Shown: one piece after another, positions 25,120 to 33,420 of the stretch
How positions within the stretch are numbered: position 1 is the stretch's first letter
Layout of the letters: every line of letters starts with the position of its first letter
Assembly: GCF_010367435.1 (NCBI RefSeq)
Contig: NZ_WJWY01000024.1
Coordinates: forward strand, 1 to 33,533
From: Fusobacterium sp. IOR10
GTDB taxonomy: Bacteria > Fusobacteriota > Fusobacteriia > Fusobacteriales > Fusobacteriaceae
Direction of reading: 5' to 3'
Length of the DNA stretch: 33,533 nucleotides
The notes under the pieces: generated by a model
What the model was told of the DNA's origin: nothing
The model's database searches: none
What the model saw: the letters and a program-made list of their open reading frames with translations, nothing else
Position numbers and translations under genes: made by a program

Positions 25120-27717
25120 CTATTTAACTACTATATTTACTATTTTTTTAGGGACAACAATAACTTTCACAATGTTTTTCCCTTCAGTGTGTTTTATTAC
25201 ATTTTCCACTTCAAATGCTCTTTTTTCTATTTCCTCTTTACTTAAATTAGAATCAATTGTTATTGATCCTCTCATTTTTCCATTTACTTGAATAGCCATA
25301 GTAACTTCGTCAGAAATAGTTAATTTTTCATTATACTTTGGCCAAGAAACATTAAATAAATCTTTATCTTTATTTAATTCTTCCCATAACTCTTCTGCAA
25401 AATGAGGTGTGAATGGAGAAAGCATTATAATTATATCTCTAATTGTTTCCCCAAATATTTTTTTAGATTCTGATGTTTCTTTCTCTGTTCCAAGTACATT
25501 TGCTCTATATGAATAAATTTCGTTAACTAATTCCATAGTTCCTGCAATAGCTGTATTAAAGTGATAGTTATCTTCTATTGAATCAGTTATTCTTTTTATA
25601 GTTTGGTGAAGTTTTCTAACTAAAGATTTATCCTCTTTTGAAACTTTTGTGTAATCTATTTGTTCTTCTGAAATATAATCTTTGTTTTCAATTACTATTC
25701 TCCATACTCTATTTAAAAATCTTACTGCTCCAGAAAGTCCATTTTCATTCCATTCTAATTCTCTCTCAGGAGGAGCTGCAAACATAATAAATAATCTTAC
25801 TGCATCTGCACCATAATTTAATATTATTTCCTCTGGGTCAACTCCGTTATTTTTAGATTTTGACATTTTTTCCATTTTAACAGATAATTCCTCACCAGTT
25901 TTTATAGAATATGCTTTTGCTCCCTTTGTTTCAACTTCATTTAAAAATAAAAATTTATTTTCTTTTTCTGAAAAATAAGAGTTAGAAAGAACCATTCCTT
26001 GAGTCAAAAGTCTTTTAAATGGTTCATTTGAAGAAACCAAATTTATATCTCTTAGGGCTTTATGGAAAAATCTAGCATATAATAAATGCATTACTGCATG
26101 TTCTACTCCACCAATATATTGATTAACAGGGAACCATTTATCCACTATTTCTTTATCAAAAGGAGCTTTTTCATTCTTAGGATCACAATATCTTAAAAAA
26201 TACCATGAAGAATCAAAAAAAGTATCCATTGTATCTGTTTCTCTTCTTGCTGGACCACCACAAATTGGACATACAGCATTCTTGTACTCTTCAGAAGTTT
26301 CTATAGGATTACCATTTCCAGTAAATTTAACATCCTTTGGTAAGTTTACTGGTAAATTTTCATCTTTCTCCATAACAGTTCCACATTTTTCACAATATAG
26401 GGCCGGTATAGGAGTTCCCCAATATCTTTGTCTAGAGATTCCCCAATCCTTTAATCTATATTTTACTGTCTTTTCTCCCCAGTTATTTTCTTCAACATAA
26501 TCAGCCATTAATCCTATAGCTTTCTTTGAGTTTGTTCCATCAAATTTACCTGAGTTAACTAATTCTCCAATATCCGTAAATGCTTCTTCCATATCATTTA
26601 CATTTATAATTTCTTTTTGTCCTTTTGGATTTATAACAACTTTCATTGGTAAGTTATATTTTTTAGCAAAGGCGAAATCTCTTTCATCGTGAGCAGGAAC
26701 TGCCATAACCGCACCTGTTCCATAATTCATTAAAACATAATCAGCTATCCACAAAGGAACTTTTTCTCCATTCACAGGATTTATAACATGCCATCCTGTA
26801 TCTATTCCATTTTTTTCTTTACCTTCTGCAGTTCTTTCTATAATATCTGTATTTTTCATAGCTTCTATTTTTTCTTTTAAGCTATCATTTTCAGCAATTA
26901 CTTTCCCAACAATAGGATGTTCTGGAGCTACAACTGCATAAGTTACACCATAAATAGTATCTATTCTTGTTGTGAACATTGGCAATTTTTCTCCAGTTTC
27001 TTCAACAGTAAAAACTATTTCTGTTCCATAAGATTTTCCAATCCAGTTTTTTTGCATTGCAAGAACTTTATCAGGCCATCCCCCTTTAAGTTCCTTATGT
27101 CCTTCTAATAATTCATCTGCATAATCTGTTATTTTAAAGAACCATTGTTCTAAATCTTTTTGAATTACTTGAGTTTTTGAGTGTCTCCAACATTTTCCAT
27201 CTTCAACTTGCTCATTAGCTAGAACTGTTTGGCAATCTGGACACCAGTTAACTGTAGATTTCTTTTTATAAATCAATCCTTTTTCATAAAACTTTTTAAA
27301 CATCCATTGATTCCATTTATAATATTCTGGAGTGTAACTAGCTATTTCTCTATCCCAATCATATGATAAGCCCATTAATTTCAACTGTCTTTTCATATTT
27401 TTTATATTTGACTTTGTCCAAAGATCTGGATGAACTCCATTTTGAATAGCTGCATTTTCAGCTGGAAGTCCAAAAGAATCCCATCCCATAGGTTGGAGAA
27501 CGTTATAGCCTTTCATTCTTTTATATCTTGAAATTACATCTCCTATTGTATAATTTCTTGCATGTCCAACATGTAATTTTCCAGAAGGATAAGGCAGCAT
27601 AACTAAAACATAATAATTTTCTTTATTATCAACTGTATTTTCAGTTTTAAAGAGATTATTTTTGTTCCATTTTTCTTGCCATTTTTCTTCAACTTCTCTA
27701 AAATTGTATTCTTTCAT
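25120..27717 (-). CDS. leuS: Leucyl-tRNA synthetase
   Basis: 865-aa class I synthetase with the length typical of bacteria. Visible: PYPSGKLHVGHARNYT with the HIGH motif as HVGH (49-52), zinc-binding CPDCQTVLANEQV and CEKCGTVMEKD / CPICGGPAR cysteine pairs, the CP1 editing domain with GTGAVMAVPAHDERD, the KMSKSKNNGVDPEE loop (about 617-630) and the C-terminal anticodon and tail domains. Start ATG at 27717 with AGGAGG. It sits only 9 nt after the SigH-like gene, so no T-box leader is possible directly in front of it; expression depends on the upstream operon. Confidence 0.98.
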   Translation of the reverse strand: MKEYNFREVEEKWQEKWNKNNLFKTENTVDNKENYYVLVMLPYPSGKLHVGHARNYTIGDVISRYKRMKGYNVLQPMGWDSFGLPAENAAIQNGVHPDLWTKSNIKNMKRQLKLMGLSYDWDREIASYTPEYYKWNQWMFKKFYEKGLIYKKKSTVNWCPDCQTVLANEQVEDGKCWRHSKTQVIQKDLEQWFFKITDYADELLEGHKELKGGWPDKVLAMQKNWIGKSYGTEIVFTVEETGEKLPMFTTRIDTIYGVTYAVVAPEHPIVGKVIAENDSLKEKIEAMKNTDIIERTAEGKEKNGIDTGWHVINPVNGEKVPLWIADYVLMNYGTGAVMAVPAHDERDFAFAKKYNLPMKVVINPKGQKEIINVNDMEEAFTDIGELVNSGKFDGTNSKKAIGLMADYVEENNWGEKTVKYRLKDWGISRQRYWGTPIPALYCEKCGTVMEKDENLPVNLPKDVKFTGNGNPIETSEEYKNAVCPICGGPARRETDTMDTFFDSSWYFLRYCDPKNEKAPFDKEIVDKWFPVNQYIGGVEHAVMHLLYARFFHKALRDINLVSSNEPFKRLLTQGMVLSNSYFSEKENKFLFLNEVETKGAKAYSIKTGEELSVKMEKMSKSKNNGVDPEEIILNYGADAVRLFIMFAAPPERELEWNENGLSGAVRFLNRVWRIVIENKDYISEEQIDYTKVSKEDKSLVRKLHQTIKRITDSIEDNYHFNTAIAGTMELVNEIYSYRANVLGTEKETSESKKIFGETIRDIIIMLSPFTPHFAEELWEELNKDKDLFNVSWPKYNEKLTISDEVTMAIQVNGKMRGSITIDSNLSKEEIEKRAFEVENVIKHTEGKNIVKVIVVPKKIVNIVVK

Positions 27718-27726
27718 TTCTTCCTC

Positions 27727-28311
27727 CTATATATTTTTCAAGCTTTTCAACCATTTTTTTACTTTTAATTTTATTCTTTGATATGTGTTATCTATTGTTT
27801 TATTTGATTTATCTAAAATTTCTGCTATTTCCCCATAGGAATAACCTTGTATTAGGTATTTCAATACATTTTTCTCTAAATCACTAAAATGTTTTTCAGA
27901 ATAAGTTTTAAATTCTTGCATTAACTCTTTATATATAAAAATTTCTTCTGCATTTGGGGCCTTCTCTTTAAAAATTTTTTCTTTTATATTTTCATCACTA
28001 CTAGTATATATAACATTTAGTACTTGATTTTTTTTAGAATTAGAATTTTTTAACGCTGATATTATTTGTCTTCTCATACACATAATAACAAAGGTTTTAA
28101 AGGATACCTCTCTATTAAAATCAAAACTTTTAATTCCTTTTAATAAACCTATCATGCCTTCTTGAATTAAATCTTCTCTTTCTCCATCTATTAAATAATA
28201 ATTTTTTGTATTCATATAGATATATTTTTCATATTTTTTTAATAATATTTCAAAACTCTCATTATCTCCTGATTTAGCTTTTATCAAAGCTTCAATTTCA
28301 AATGAATCCAT
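27727..28311 (-). CDS. SigH-family RNA polymerase sigma factor
   Basis: 194-aa small sigma-70 family protein most like B. subtilis SigH. Region 2 is clear (YYLIDGEREDLIQEGMIGLLKGIKSF followed by VSFKTFVIMCMRRQIISALK), region 3 is absent and region 4 is present near the C terminus (LEKNVLKYLIQGYSYGEIAEILDKSNKTIDNTYQRI). Gene order rlmB-sigH is the same as in B. subtilis. In Bacillus SigH drives entry to sporulation and competence; its regulon here is unknown and no sporulation gene is visible. Start ATG at 28311 with AGGGGG upstream. 17 nt after rlmB and 9 nt before leuS. Confidence 0.9.
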   Translation of the reverse strand: MDSFEIEALIKAKSGDNESFEILLKKYEKYIYMNTKNYYLIDGEREDLIQEGMIGLLKGIKSFDFNREVSFKTFVIMCMRRQIISALKNSNSKKNQVLNVIYTSSDENIKEKIFKEKAPNAEEIFIYKELMQEFKTYSEKHFSDLEKNVLKYLIQGYSYGEIAEILDKSNKTIDNTYQRIKLKVKKWLKSLKNI

Positions 28312-28328
28312 GATACCCCCTATTATAT

Positions 28329-29039
28329 TTAGTAAACAAATTTAGCTATTTCTGATAACAATATTCCCCCTGCAACAGAAACGTTTAGGGAATTTATTTT
28401 TCCATGCATTGGTATTTTGATCAATACATCACAATTATCTTTAACTTTTTTTCTTATACCAAATCCTTCACTACCTAATATTAGTATAGTTTTTTCAGGA
28501 TATTTCTCCTCATTATAATTAATTGCTCCACTACCTTCTGCTCCATATACCCAGTAACCTAATTTTTTAAATTTATCTAATGTTTGTGAAATATTTACAA
28601 CTTTTATAATATCAACATATTCTATGGCTCCTGTTGACGTTTTTACAACAGTTTCATTAATTTTCACTGAGTTTCTTTCAGGAATAACTATTCCTGAAAC
28701 ACCAAAAATTTCTGCACTTCTTATAATTGCTCCAAAATTTCTAGGATCTTGAACTCCATCTAAAACCAATATAATATCTTTTTTCTTAGGAGCTACTTTT
28801 TCTATAAATTCCCCTATTTCTTTATAGTAATCATAGGCTGAAATATAAGCTACAACTCCTTGAGAATTATCTACTTTTTTCTTTATGAATTGTACTCTGA
28901 TATTTCTTTGAGATGCTTTTCTTTTTATAAGACTCACTTTTTCTTCTCTCAGTCCTTGAAATATTTCTATTTTTTCTATATCCTTTTCTTTATTTTCTAA
29001 AACTTCTATTACTGGATTTAACCCTATTATTTTTTCCAT
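28329..29039 (-). CDS. rlmB: 23S rRNA 2'-O-methyltransferase RlmB-like (SpoU family)
   Basis: 236-aa SpoU/TrmH family methyltransferase. Residues 1-75 form the small L30e-like substrate-binding domain beginning IIGLNPVIEVLE; the trefoil-knot catalytic domain shows VLDGVQDPRNFGAIIRSAEIFG, LILGSEGFGI and IPMHGKINSLNVSVAGGILL. E. coli RlmB methylates G2251 of 23S rRNA; the exact site here is inferred. Start ATG at 29039 with GGGAG upstream; 10 nt after murA. Confidence 0.93.
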   Translation of the reverse strand: MEKIIGLNPVIEVLENKEKDIEKIEIFQGLREEKVSLIKRKASQRNIRVQFIKKKVDNSQGVVAYISAYDYYKEIGEFIEKVAPKKKDIILVLDGVQDPRNFGAIIRSAEIFGVSGIVIPERNSVKINETVVKTSTGAIEYVDIIKVVNISQTLDKFKKLGYWVYGAEGSGAINYNEEKYPEKTILILGSEGFGIRKKVKDNCDVLIKIPMHGKINSLNVSVAGGILLSEIAKFVY

Positions 29040-29049
29040 ATTTCTCCCT

Positions 29050-30330
29050 TTATATTTCTTCTTTTATTCTTGAAATATTTCCACCAACAGCTCTTAATCT
29101 AACCTCTAGAGATTCATAACCTCTGTCTATATGGTATATTCTATTTACAATTGTTTCTCCATCTGACTTTAGTGCTGCTAGAACTAACGCTGCTCCAGCT
29201 CTTAAATCACTAGCCATAACTTTAGCCGCTGAAAATTCCTTTATACCTTTTATTATTGCTATATTTTTTTCTACAATAATGTTTGCTCCCATCCTATTTA
29301 ATTCAGGAACATGCATAAATCTATTTTCAAAAATTGTTTCTTTAATTTCACTAGTTCCATTAACTAAACACATTAATGTCATTAATGGCGATTGTAAATC
29401 AGTTGGAAATCCAGGATAAGGCATTGTTGTTACTTTAGTCCCTGTCATATCTTCTATTTTTGATTTAACAATAAATAGTCCATTAGAATCAAATTCATAT
29501 TGTAGACCCATTTCTGAAAGTTTTACTAAAAAACTCTCTAAACATTCTGGCTCTACCCCATCAATTTTAATTGTTCCATTAAACATTATTGATGCAATTA
29601 TAAATGTTCCAGCAACTATTCTATCTGGCATTATAGAATATTCACAAGGAATTAGTTTCTCAACTCCTTCTATTTCTAATCTACCAGTTCCCATTCCTGA
29701 TATTTTTGCCCCCATTTTATTTAAAAAATTGCATAGGTCTGTAATTTCAGGCTCTCTTGCTATATTTTCTATAACTGTTTTTCCTTTGGCTTTAACTGCA
29801 GCTATAATTATATTTTCACTAGCACCAACACTTGGGAAATCTAGTATTATTTTGCTTCCTTGTAAATACCCTTTTTCAACTTCCCCTTGAACATATCCAT
29901 GATCTATTGAAATTTTTGCTCCTAAAGCCTCAAATCCTTTTAAATGTAAATCTACAGGTCTAGCTCCTATTGCGCATCCTCCTGGTAAGGAAACCTTTGC
30001 TTTTCCACCATTTGCCAACATTGGCCCCATAACCAAAAAAGAAGCTCTCATTTTTTTCACTAGCTCATAGGAAGCTTCTATATTTTTTATTCCATCATTA
30101 ATAATCTTATAAGAATTTTCATCTAATTTTTCTATTGTTAACCCTAAACTTTCTAAGAGTTTTATTAATGTCCTTATATCCATAAGACTTGGAACATTTT
30201 TTAATACATATACCCCTTTTTCTATTAATGTTGCTATAAATATAGGTAATGATGCATTTTTTGAACCTTCAACTTTCAATGTTCCTTCAATTTTCTTCCC
30301 ACCAACTATTCTAAAAGCTTCAACGCTCAT
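29050..30330 (-). CDS. murA: UDP-N-acetylglucosamine 1-carboxyvinyltransferase
   Basis: 426-aa MurA, transferring enolpyruvate from PEP to UDP-GlcNAc in the first committed step of peptidoglycan synthesis. Visible: EGSKNASLP with the conserved lysine (Lys24), the catalytic loop [18 protein letters not shown] with Cys119 (the fosfomycin target), [25 protein letters not shown] and [10 protein letters not shown]. Start ATG at 30330 with GGGGAG upstream, overlapping the end of the preceding gene by 11 nt, so the two are likely translationally coupled. Confidence 0.98.
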   Translation of the reverse strand: MSVEAFRIVGGKKIEGTLKVEGSKNASLPIFIATLIEKGVYVLKNVPSLMDIRTLIKLLESLGLTIEKLDENSYKIINDGIKNIEASYELVKKMRASFLVMGPMLANGGKAKVSLPGGCAIGARPVDLHLKGFEALGAKISIDHGYVQGEVEKGYLQGSKIILDFPSVGASENIIIAAVKAKGKTVIENIAREPEITDLCNFLNKMGAKISGMGTGRLEIEGVEKLIPCEYSIMPDRIVAGTFIIASIMFNGTIKIDGVEPECLESFLVKLSEMGLQYEFDSNGLFIVKSKIEDMTGTKVTTMPYPGFPTDLQSPLMTLMCLVNGTSEIKETIFENRFMHVPELNRMGANIIVEKNIAIIKGIKEFSAAKVMASDLRAGAALVLAALKSDGETIVNRIYHIDRGYESLEVRLRAVGGNISRIKEEI

Positions 30331-30883
30331 TATCTTTCTCCCCTTCTTCCTTGCATATTGGACATTTTACACCGAACAATTTATCTAGAAATTTTATTTC
30401 AGAGAATTTTTCAACTTTCTCTGAAAATTTATTTTTTAATAAATAGAAATGTTTTTTACATATTTTTTTTCCCTCATATTTTTCATATATGGGATTTAAA
30501 CCTTTTTCTATATATCTTTCTTCTTCACTTTCTAAAATTATATCTTCTTTTTCATTTTCAAAAGCTTCTTTAGAAACTAAAACCATTCCAATATCCCCTG
30601 AAAAAGAAATTCCATCTACTAATCTATAACTTAATCCTATTTTTTCAGCATACTTTATATACTCTCTTACATTTTTAAGATTTACTTGCCTGTTTATTTT
30701 TAAAAGAGTTGCGTCTTTTCTATTCATTAAATCTAGAAATTTTTGATTGCTTTTTCCATTTAAACTTTTCTTTTTTGCCGCTATTATTATATTTTCTTTA
30801 AATTCTCCCAAATAATAATTTTTTTCTATTTGTAATTTTTGGAGTTTTACCCTTACTTTTTCTTTTTCATCAAATATCTCCAT
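30320..30883 (-). CDS. DUF1694 (YueI-like) protein
   Basis: 187-aa protein of unknown function. Residues about 18-115 resemble DUF1694/Yue[55 protein letters not shown] and [11 protein letters not shown]. The C-terminal 70 residues are charged and include four cysteines, among them a CPIC pair (CxxC, 175-178) and a CKKH motif, possibly a small metal site not typical of YueI. First gene of the operon with murA, rlmB, sigH-like and leuS. Family assignment is from memory of motifs. Confidence 0.68.
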   Translation of the reverse strand: MEIFDEKEKVRVKLQKLQIEKNYYLGEFKENIIIAAKKKSLNGKSNQKFLDLMNRKDATLLKINRQVNLKNVREYIKYAEKIGLSYRLVDGISFSGDIGMVLVSKEAFENEKEDIILESEEERYIEKGLNPIYEKYEGKKICKKHFYLLKNKFSEKVEKFSEIKFLDKLFGVKCPICKEEGEKDNER

Positions 30884-30921
30884 TTAAGAACTTCCCTTCT
30901 ATTCATTGCTTTTTTACAATA

Positions 30922-30930
30922 ATTATAACA
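30922..30930 (-). promoter_or_regulatory. Extended -10 promoter of the DUF1694-murA-rlmB-sigH-leuS operon
   Basis: TGTTATAAT on the minus strand (TATAAT 30922-30927). The -35 is poor (TTTTAA-like). It is divergent from, and within 55 nt of, the promoter at 30956-30984. Confidence 0.6.
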
Positions 30931-30955
30931 TAAAATGTTCAACATTAAAATAAAA

Positions 30956-30984
30956 TTGGTTGCAATAAAAAAAAATGCTATAAT
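30956..30984 (+). promoter_or_regulatory. Promoter of the secreted beta-domain protein gene
   Basis: -35 TTGGTT (30956-30961), 17-nt spacer ending in TGC, -10 TATAAT (30979-30984). Leader about 33 nt with AGGAG before the ATG. Confidence 0.7.
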
Positions 30985-31023
30985 TAATTTATAGATACAT
31001 TATTTTATTAATAGGAGTTTATT

Positions 31024-31812
31024 ATGAATATTTTTAAATTTTATTTATTTTATGCATTTTTATTCTTATCTTTTTCTATTAATTCTTTCTCTGAAAAAAT
31101 AAATATCACCTTTAACTTTAATGTTCCCAATGGTTATATTTATTATGATGAAAAAATCGAACCTATTCTATTTAAAAATAACACAGCTTCTTTAAAAATT
31201 GAAAAGGGAAATTATACATTTGTATTTTCTGATATTAATAATAATTTAATAAAAAAAAATATTCCTATTTTTAAATCTAAAGAATACAAAATCAGATTTT
31301 TGGAAAAAGATATAAAAAAAATTAAAGGAAAAATTTTAAGTGAGGACTTCAAACCAATTTCTAACTGTAAAATTGAAATTACAAATAGAAAAAAAACACA
31401 AATTATTACCAGTGATAGTTTTGGTAATTTTCAAATGGTCCCTTTAAAGGGTATTAATCTTATAAAAATAAGCAAACCTGATTATTGTTCTAAAATTGCT
31501 ATTCGAAATTTTAAGTCATCTAGTTCTTCAAATGTTTTCATACTAAGTAAACAAAACTATTCTATTCTTGGAACTATCATTAATGATGTTTTTCCAATTA
31601 AAAATATACCCATTTATCTTTTTTCTCAAAATGGATCTCTTCTAAAAAAAACACAAACTGATATAGATGGAAATTTCTCTATAACTAATATAGCTTCAAA
31701 AAATTGTTATATTTTCATTCCAGAAACTAAAAAATTTAAAAGTTATAAATCAAAATTTTTTAATATGGATATTTATAAGAAAAAAATATGTGTAAATTTA
31801 GAAAATAATTGA
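31024..31812 (+). CDS. Secreted protein with two carboxypeptidase-regulatory-like domains
   Basis: 262-aa exported protein of unknown role. A Sec signal peptide (hydrophobic 6-19, likely cut near residue 23; no lipobox) is followed by about 75 residues of beta-rich sequence and two similar beta-sandwich repeats: KGKILSEDFKPISNCKIEIT ending in SDSFGNFQM (about 99-152) and LGTIINDVFPIKNIPIYLF ending in TDIDGNFSI (about 180-232). The motif of a small beta strand, proline, polar turn and (S/T)D..GNF is typical of CarboxypepD_reg-like/Cna-B-like domains. Very lysine- and asparagine-rich. Start ATG with AGGAG 6 nt upstream. Single gene on the plus strand, divergent from the murA operon. Confidence 0.75.
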   Translation: MNIFKFYLFYAFLFLSFSINSFSEKINITFNFNVPNGYIYYDEKIEPILFKNNTASLKIEKGNYTFVFSDINNNLIKKNIPIFKSKEYKIRFLEKDIKKIKGKILSEDFKPISNCKIEITNRKKTQIITSDSFGNFQMVPLKGINLIKISKPDYCSKIAIRNFKSSSSSNVFILSKQNYSILGTIINDVFPIKNIPIYLFSQNGSLLKKTQTDIDGNFSITNIASKNCYIFIPETKKFKSYKSKFFNMDIYKKKICVNLENN

Positions 31813-32046
31813 TCTAAATAGTATTGATGTTATTATTTTCCAAAAAAAACAGAGATAAATAAAATCCCCTTACAATTAAATTATATAATAAAATAAAGGG
31901 GATAGTTTACTTATCTCTTAACTAAATAAATTAAAAAGTATATACTCAATTGTTTTATAATCTGAAAATTTTAATAAGCTTTACAACAAAATTGATCATT
32001 AAAATTTACAAAAAATAAAAAAAACCACCAATGAATAGTAGTTAAA
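31813..32046. other. Intergenic segment with an orphan leader-like sequence and long imperfect hairpin
   Basis: 234 nt between the secreted-protein gene and tRNA operon 3. At 31841-31905 the plus strand closely matches the leader at the right edge of the window (33465-33530), including GAGA(T/C)AAATAAAA, TTACAATTAA and an AAAGG-like site, but no start codon follows at a sensible distance. The same stretch forms an imperfect hairpin: AGAGATAA/TTATCTCT (31851-31858 with 31911-31918) and ATCCCC/GGGGAT (31864-31869 with 31898-31903), with eight T following on the minus strand, so it can act as a back-up terminator for tRNA operon 3. The remainder, 31920-32016, is AT-rich with nothing clear. Confidence 0.6.
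32017..32043 (-). terminator. Terminator of tRNA operon 3
   Basis: 6-bp stem AACTAC/GTGGTT including one G-U (32038-32043 with 32023-32028) and a run of eight T on the minus strand, directly after the CCA of tRNA-Leu. The short stem makes it look weak; a second hairpin with T-run lies at 31842-31918. Confidence 0.7.
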
Positions 32047-32130
32047 TGGTGCGAAGAGAGGGACTTGAACCCTCACGTCGGAGACACTAGATCCTAAGTC
32101 TAGCGCGTCTGCCAATTCCGCCATCCTCGC
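32047..32130 (-). tRNA. tRNA-Leu(TAG)
   Basis: 84-nt class II tRNA; anticodon loop CTTAGGA (TAG); discriminator A; CCA encoded. Last gene of operon 3. Confidence 0.97.
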
Positions 32131-32137
32131 ATATTTA

Positions 32138-32213
32138 TGGTGCGCCATACAGGATTTGAACCTGTGACAACACGATTAAAAGTCGTGTGCTCTACCAACT
32201 GAGCTAATGGCGC
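32138..32213 (-). tRNA. tRNA-Lys(TTT), copy 2, canonical T-stem
   Basis: 76-nt cloverleaf; anticodon TTT; T-stem ACAGG/CCTGT with the normal G53-C61 pair. Differs from 6663-6738 only at that pair. Confidence 0.97.
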
Positions 32214-32221
32214 ATATATTT

Positions 32222-32298
32222 TGGGGTGACCGACGAGACTTGAACTCGCGACAACCAGTACCACAAACTGGCGCTCTACCAACTGAACTACGATCACC
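32222..32298 (-). tRNA. tRNA-His(GTG)
   Basis: 77-nt cloverleaf including an encoded G at -1 pairing with C73, the identity element for HisRS. Anticodon loop TTGTGGT (GTG); CCA encoded. Only His gene in the window. Confidence 0.96.
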
Positions 32299-32301
32299 AA
32301 A

Positions 32302-32378
<77 letters not shown>

Positions 32379-32386
32379 AAAAAAAA

Positions 32387-32462
<76 letters not shown>

Positions 32463-32465
32463 ATT

Positions 32466-32542
32466 TGGTCGGAATAGCAAGATTCGAACTTGCGGCCCCT
32501 TGCTCCCAAGGCAAGTGCGCTACCGGACTGCGCTATATTCCG
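32466..32542 (-). tRNA. tRNA-Pro(TGG)
   Basis: 77-nt cloverleaf; acceptor CGGAATA/TATTCCG; anticodon loop CTTGGGA (TGG); discriminator A; CCA encoded. First gene of operon 3. Confidence 0.97.
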
Positions 32543-32551
32543 ACGTCCTAA

Positions 32552-32590
32552 GACAAGAATAATAATACCATATTCTATTATTCTTGTCAA
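32552..32590 (-). promoter_or_regulatory. Promoter of tRNA operon 3 with a 12-bp inverted repeat
   Basis: -35 TTGACA (32585-32590), 17-nt spacer, -10 TATTAT (32562-32567). GACAAGAATAAT at 32577-32588 (minus strand) is repeated inverted and perfectly at 32552-32563, so one arm overlaps the -35 and the other the -10 and start region. The stretch from the -10 onward matches operon 2's promoter over 18 nt. Confidence 0.88.
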
Positions 32591-32614
32591 CAATTTTTTA
32601 TTTATTTTTTTAAA

Positions 32615-32643
32615 TATACACTATTTTAATATTATGGTAGAAT
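32615..32643 (+). promoter_or_regulatory. Promoter of the OmpA-family lipoprotein gene
   Basis: -35 TATACA (32615-32620), 17-nt spacer ending TGG, -10 TAGAAT (32638-32643), an extended -10 arrangement; AAGGAGG follows before the ATG. Confidence 0.6.
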
Positions 32644-32671
32644 AAAGTATATTATTTTTAAGGAGGTTTTT

Positions 32672-33319
32672 ATGAAAAGCAAAAAAATTTCAATTGGTTT
32701 TTTATTAGGAGCTGTTTTAATAACTGGATGTACTAATGACTTTATTAGACCTGAAGGTTCCACTTCATATACAAATTCTGGAGCTATGGGCGGTGCAGTT
32801 GCTGGTGCTTTAGCTGGACAAATAATTGGACAAGATACAAAAGGTACTCTTATTGGTGCAGCTGCAGGAGCCTTATTAGGGACAGCTGTAGGTTCATCTA
32901 TGCAACAACAAGAAAATGAGTTTAGAAGCGTTCTATACAGCTCTGGAGTGGGAATTGTCAACACTGGGCGTTCAATTCTATTAACATTGCCTGGAGGATT
33001 AACTTTCCCAACAAGTGGAGCTCAAATAAAACCTGAATTTACAAGACAATTAAATTCAATAGCTTTTGTTCTTAACAAATATCCTAATTCAAGAATTAAA
33101 ATAACAGGACACACAGATAATACTGGCTCTTATAATTATAATTTAACTTTATCCGAACAAAGAGCTTATTCAGTTAGAAACTATTTAGTAAAACAAGGGG
33201 TTGATTCACAAAGAATAACTTCATTGGGAATGGCATCAGACTTACCTATCTCTTCTAATTCTTCCAAAGCTGGTAGACAAGCAAATAGAAGAGTTACTCT
33301 AGAAGTTTTCTCTAAATAA
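32672..33319 (+). CDS. OmpA/Pal-family outer-membrane lipoprotein with glycine zipper
   Basis: 215-aa lipoprotein. A signal peptide ends in the lipobox LITGC (Cys20, lipidation site). Residues 37-75 are a glycine-zipper segment (GGAVAGALAGQIIG and GAAAGALLGTAVG). Residues about 100-213 form the OmpA-like peptidoglycan-binding domain: GHTDNTGSYNYNLTLSEQRA with Asp149 and Arg164 at the diaminopimelate-contact positions, then GVDSQRITSLGMASDLPIS and NRRVTLEV. It probably tethers the outer membrane to the cell wall. This architecture matches YiaD-like proteins. Start ATG at 32672 with AAGGAGG 6 nt upstream; single gene followed by a strong terminator. It is the clearest sign of a diderm envelope in the window. 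Confidence 0.93.
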   Translation: MKSKKISIGFLLGAVLITGCTNDFIRPEGSTSYTNSGAMGGAVAGALAGQIIGQDTKGTLIGAAAGALLGTAVGSSMQQQENEFRSVLYSSGVGIVNTGRSILLTLPGGLTFPTSGAQIKPEFTRQLNSIAFVLNKYPNSRIKITGHTDNTGSYNYNLTLSEQRAYSVRNYLVKQGVDSQRITSLGMASDLPISSNSSKAGRQANRRVTLEVFSK

Positions 33320-33373
33320 AAATTAACCTTAAATAAAAACTCAGTGAATTAATATTATAATTTTTACTTTTAG

Positions 33374-33403
33374 AGCAGAGATCCTATCTCTGCTTTATTT
33401 TTT
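33374..33403 (+). terminator. Terminator of the OmpA-family gene
   Basis: Perfect 9-bp stem AGCAGAGAT/ATCTCTGCT (33374-33382 with 33386-33394), 3-nt loop, then TTATTTTTT on the plus strand, about 55 nt after the stop. Confidence 0.9.
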
Positions 33404-33420
33404 ATAAAGGGTCTATAATA

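Noticed and set aside
32632..32964. 110-aa minus-strand frame opposite the OmpA-family gene
   Set aside because: The proline/alanine-rich product mirrors the glycine-zipper codons; an antisense artefact.
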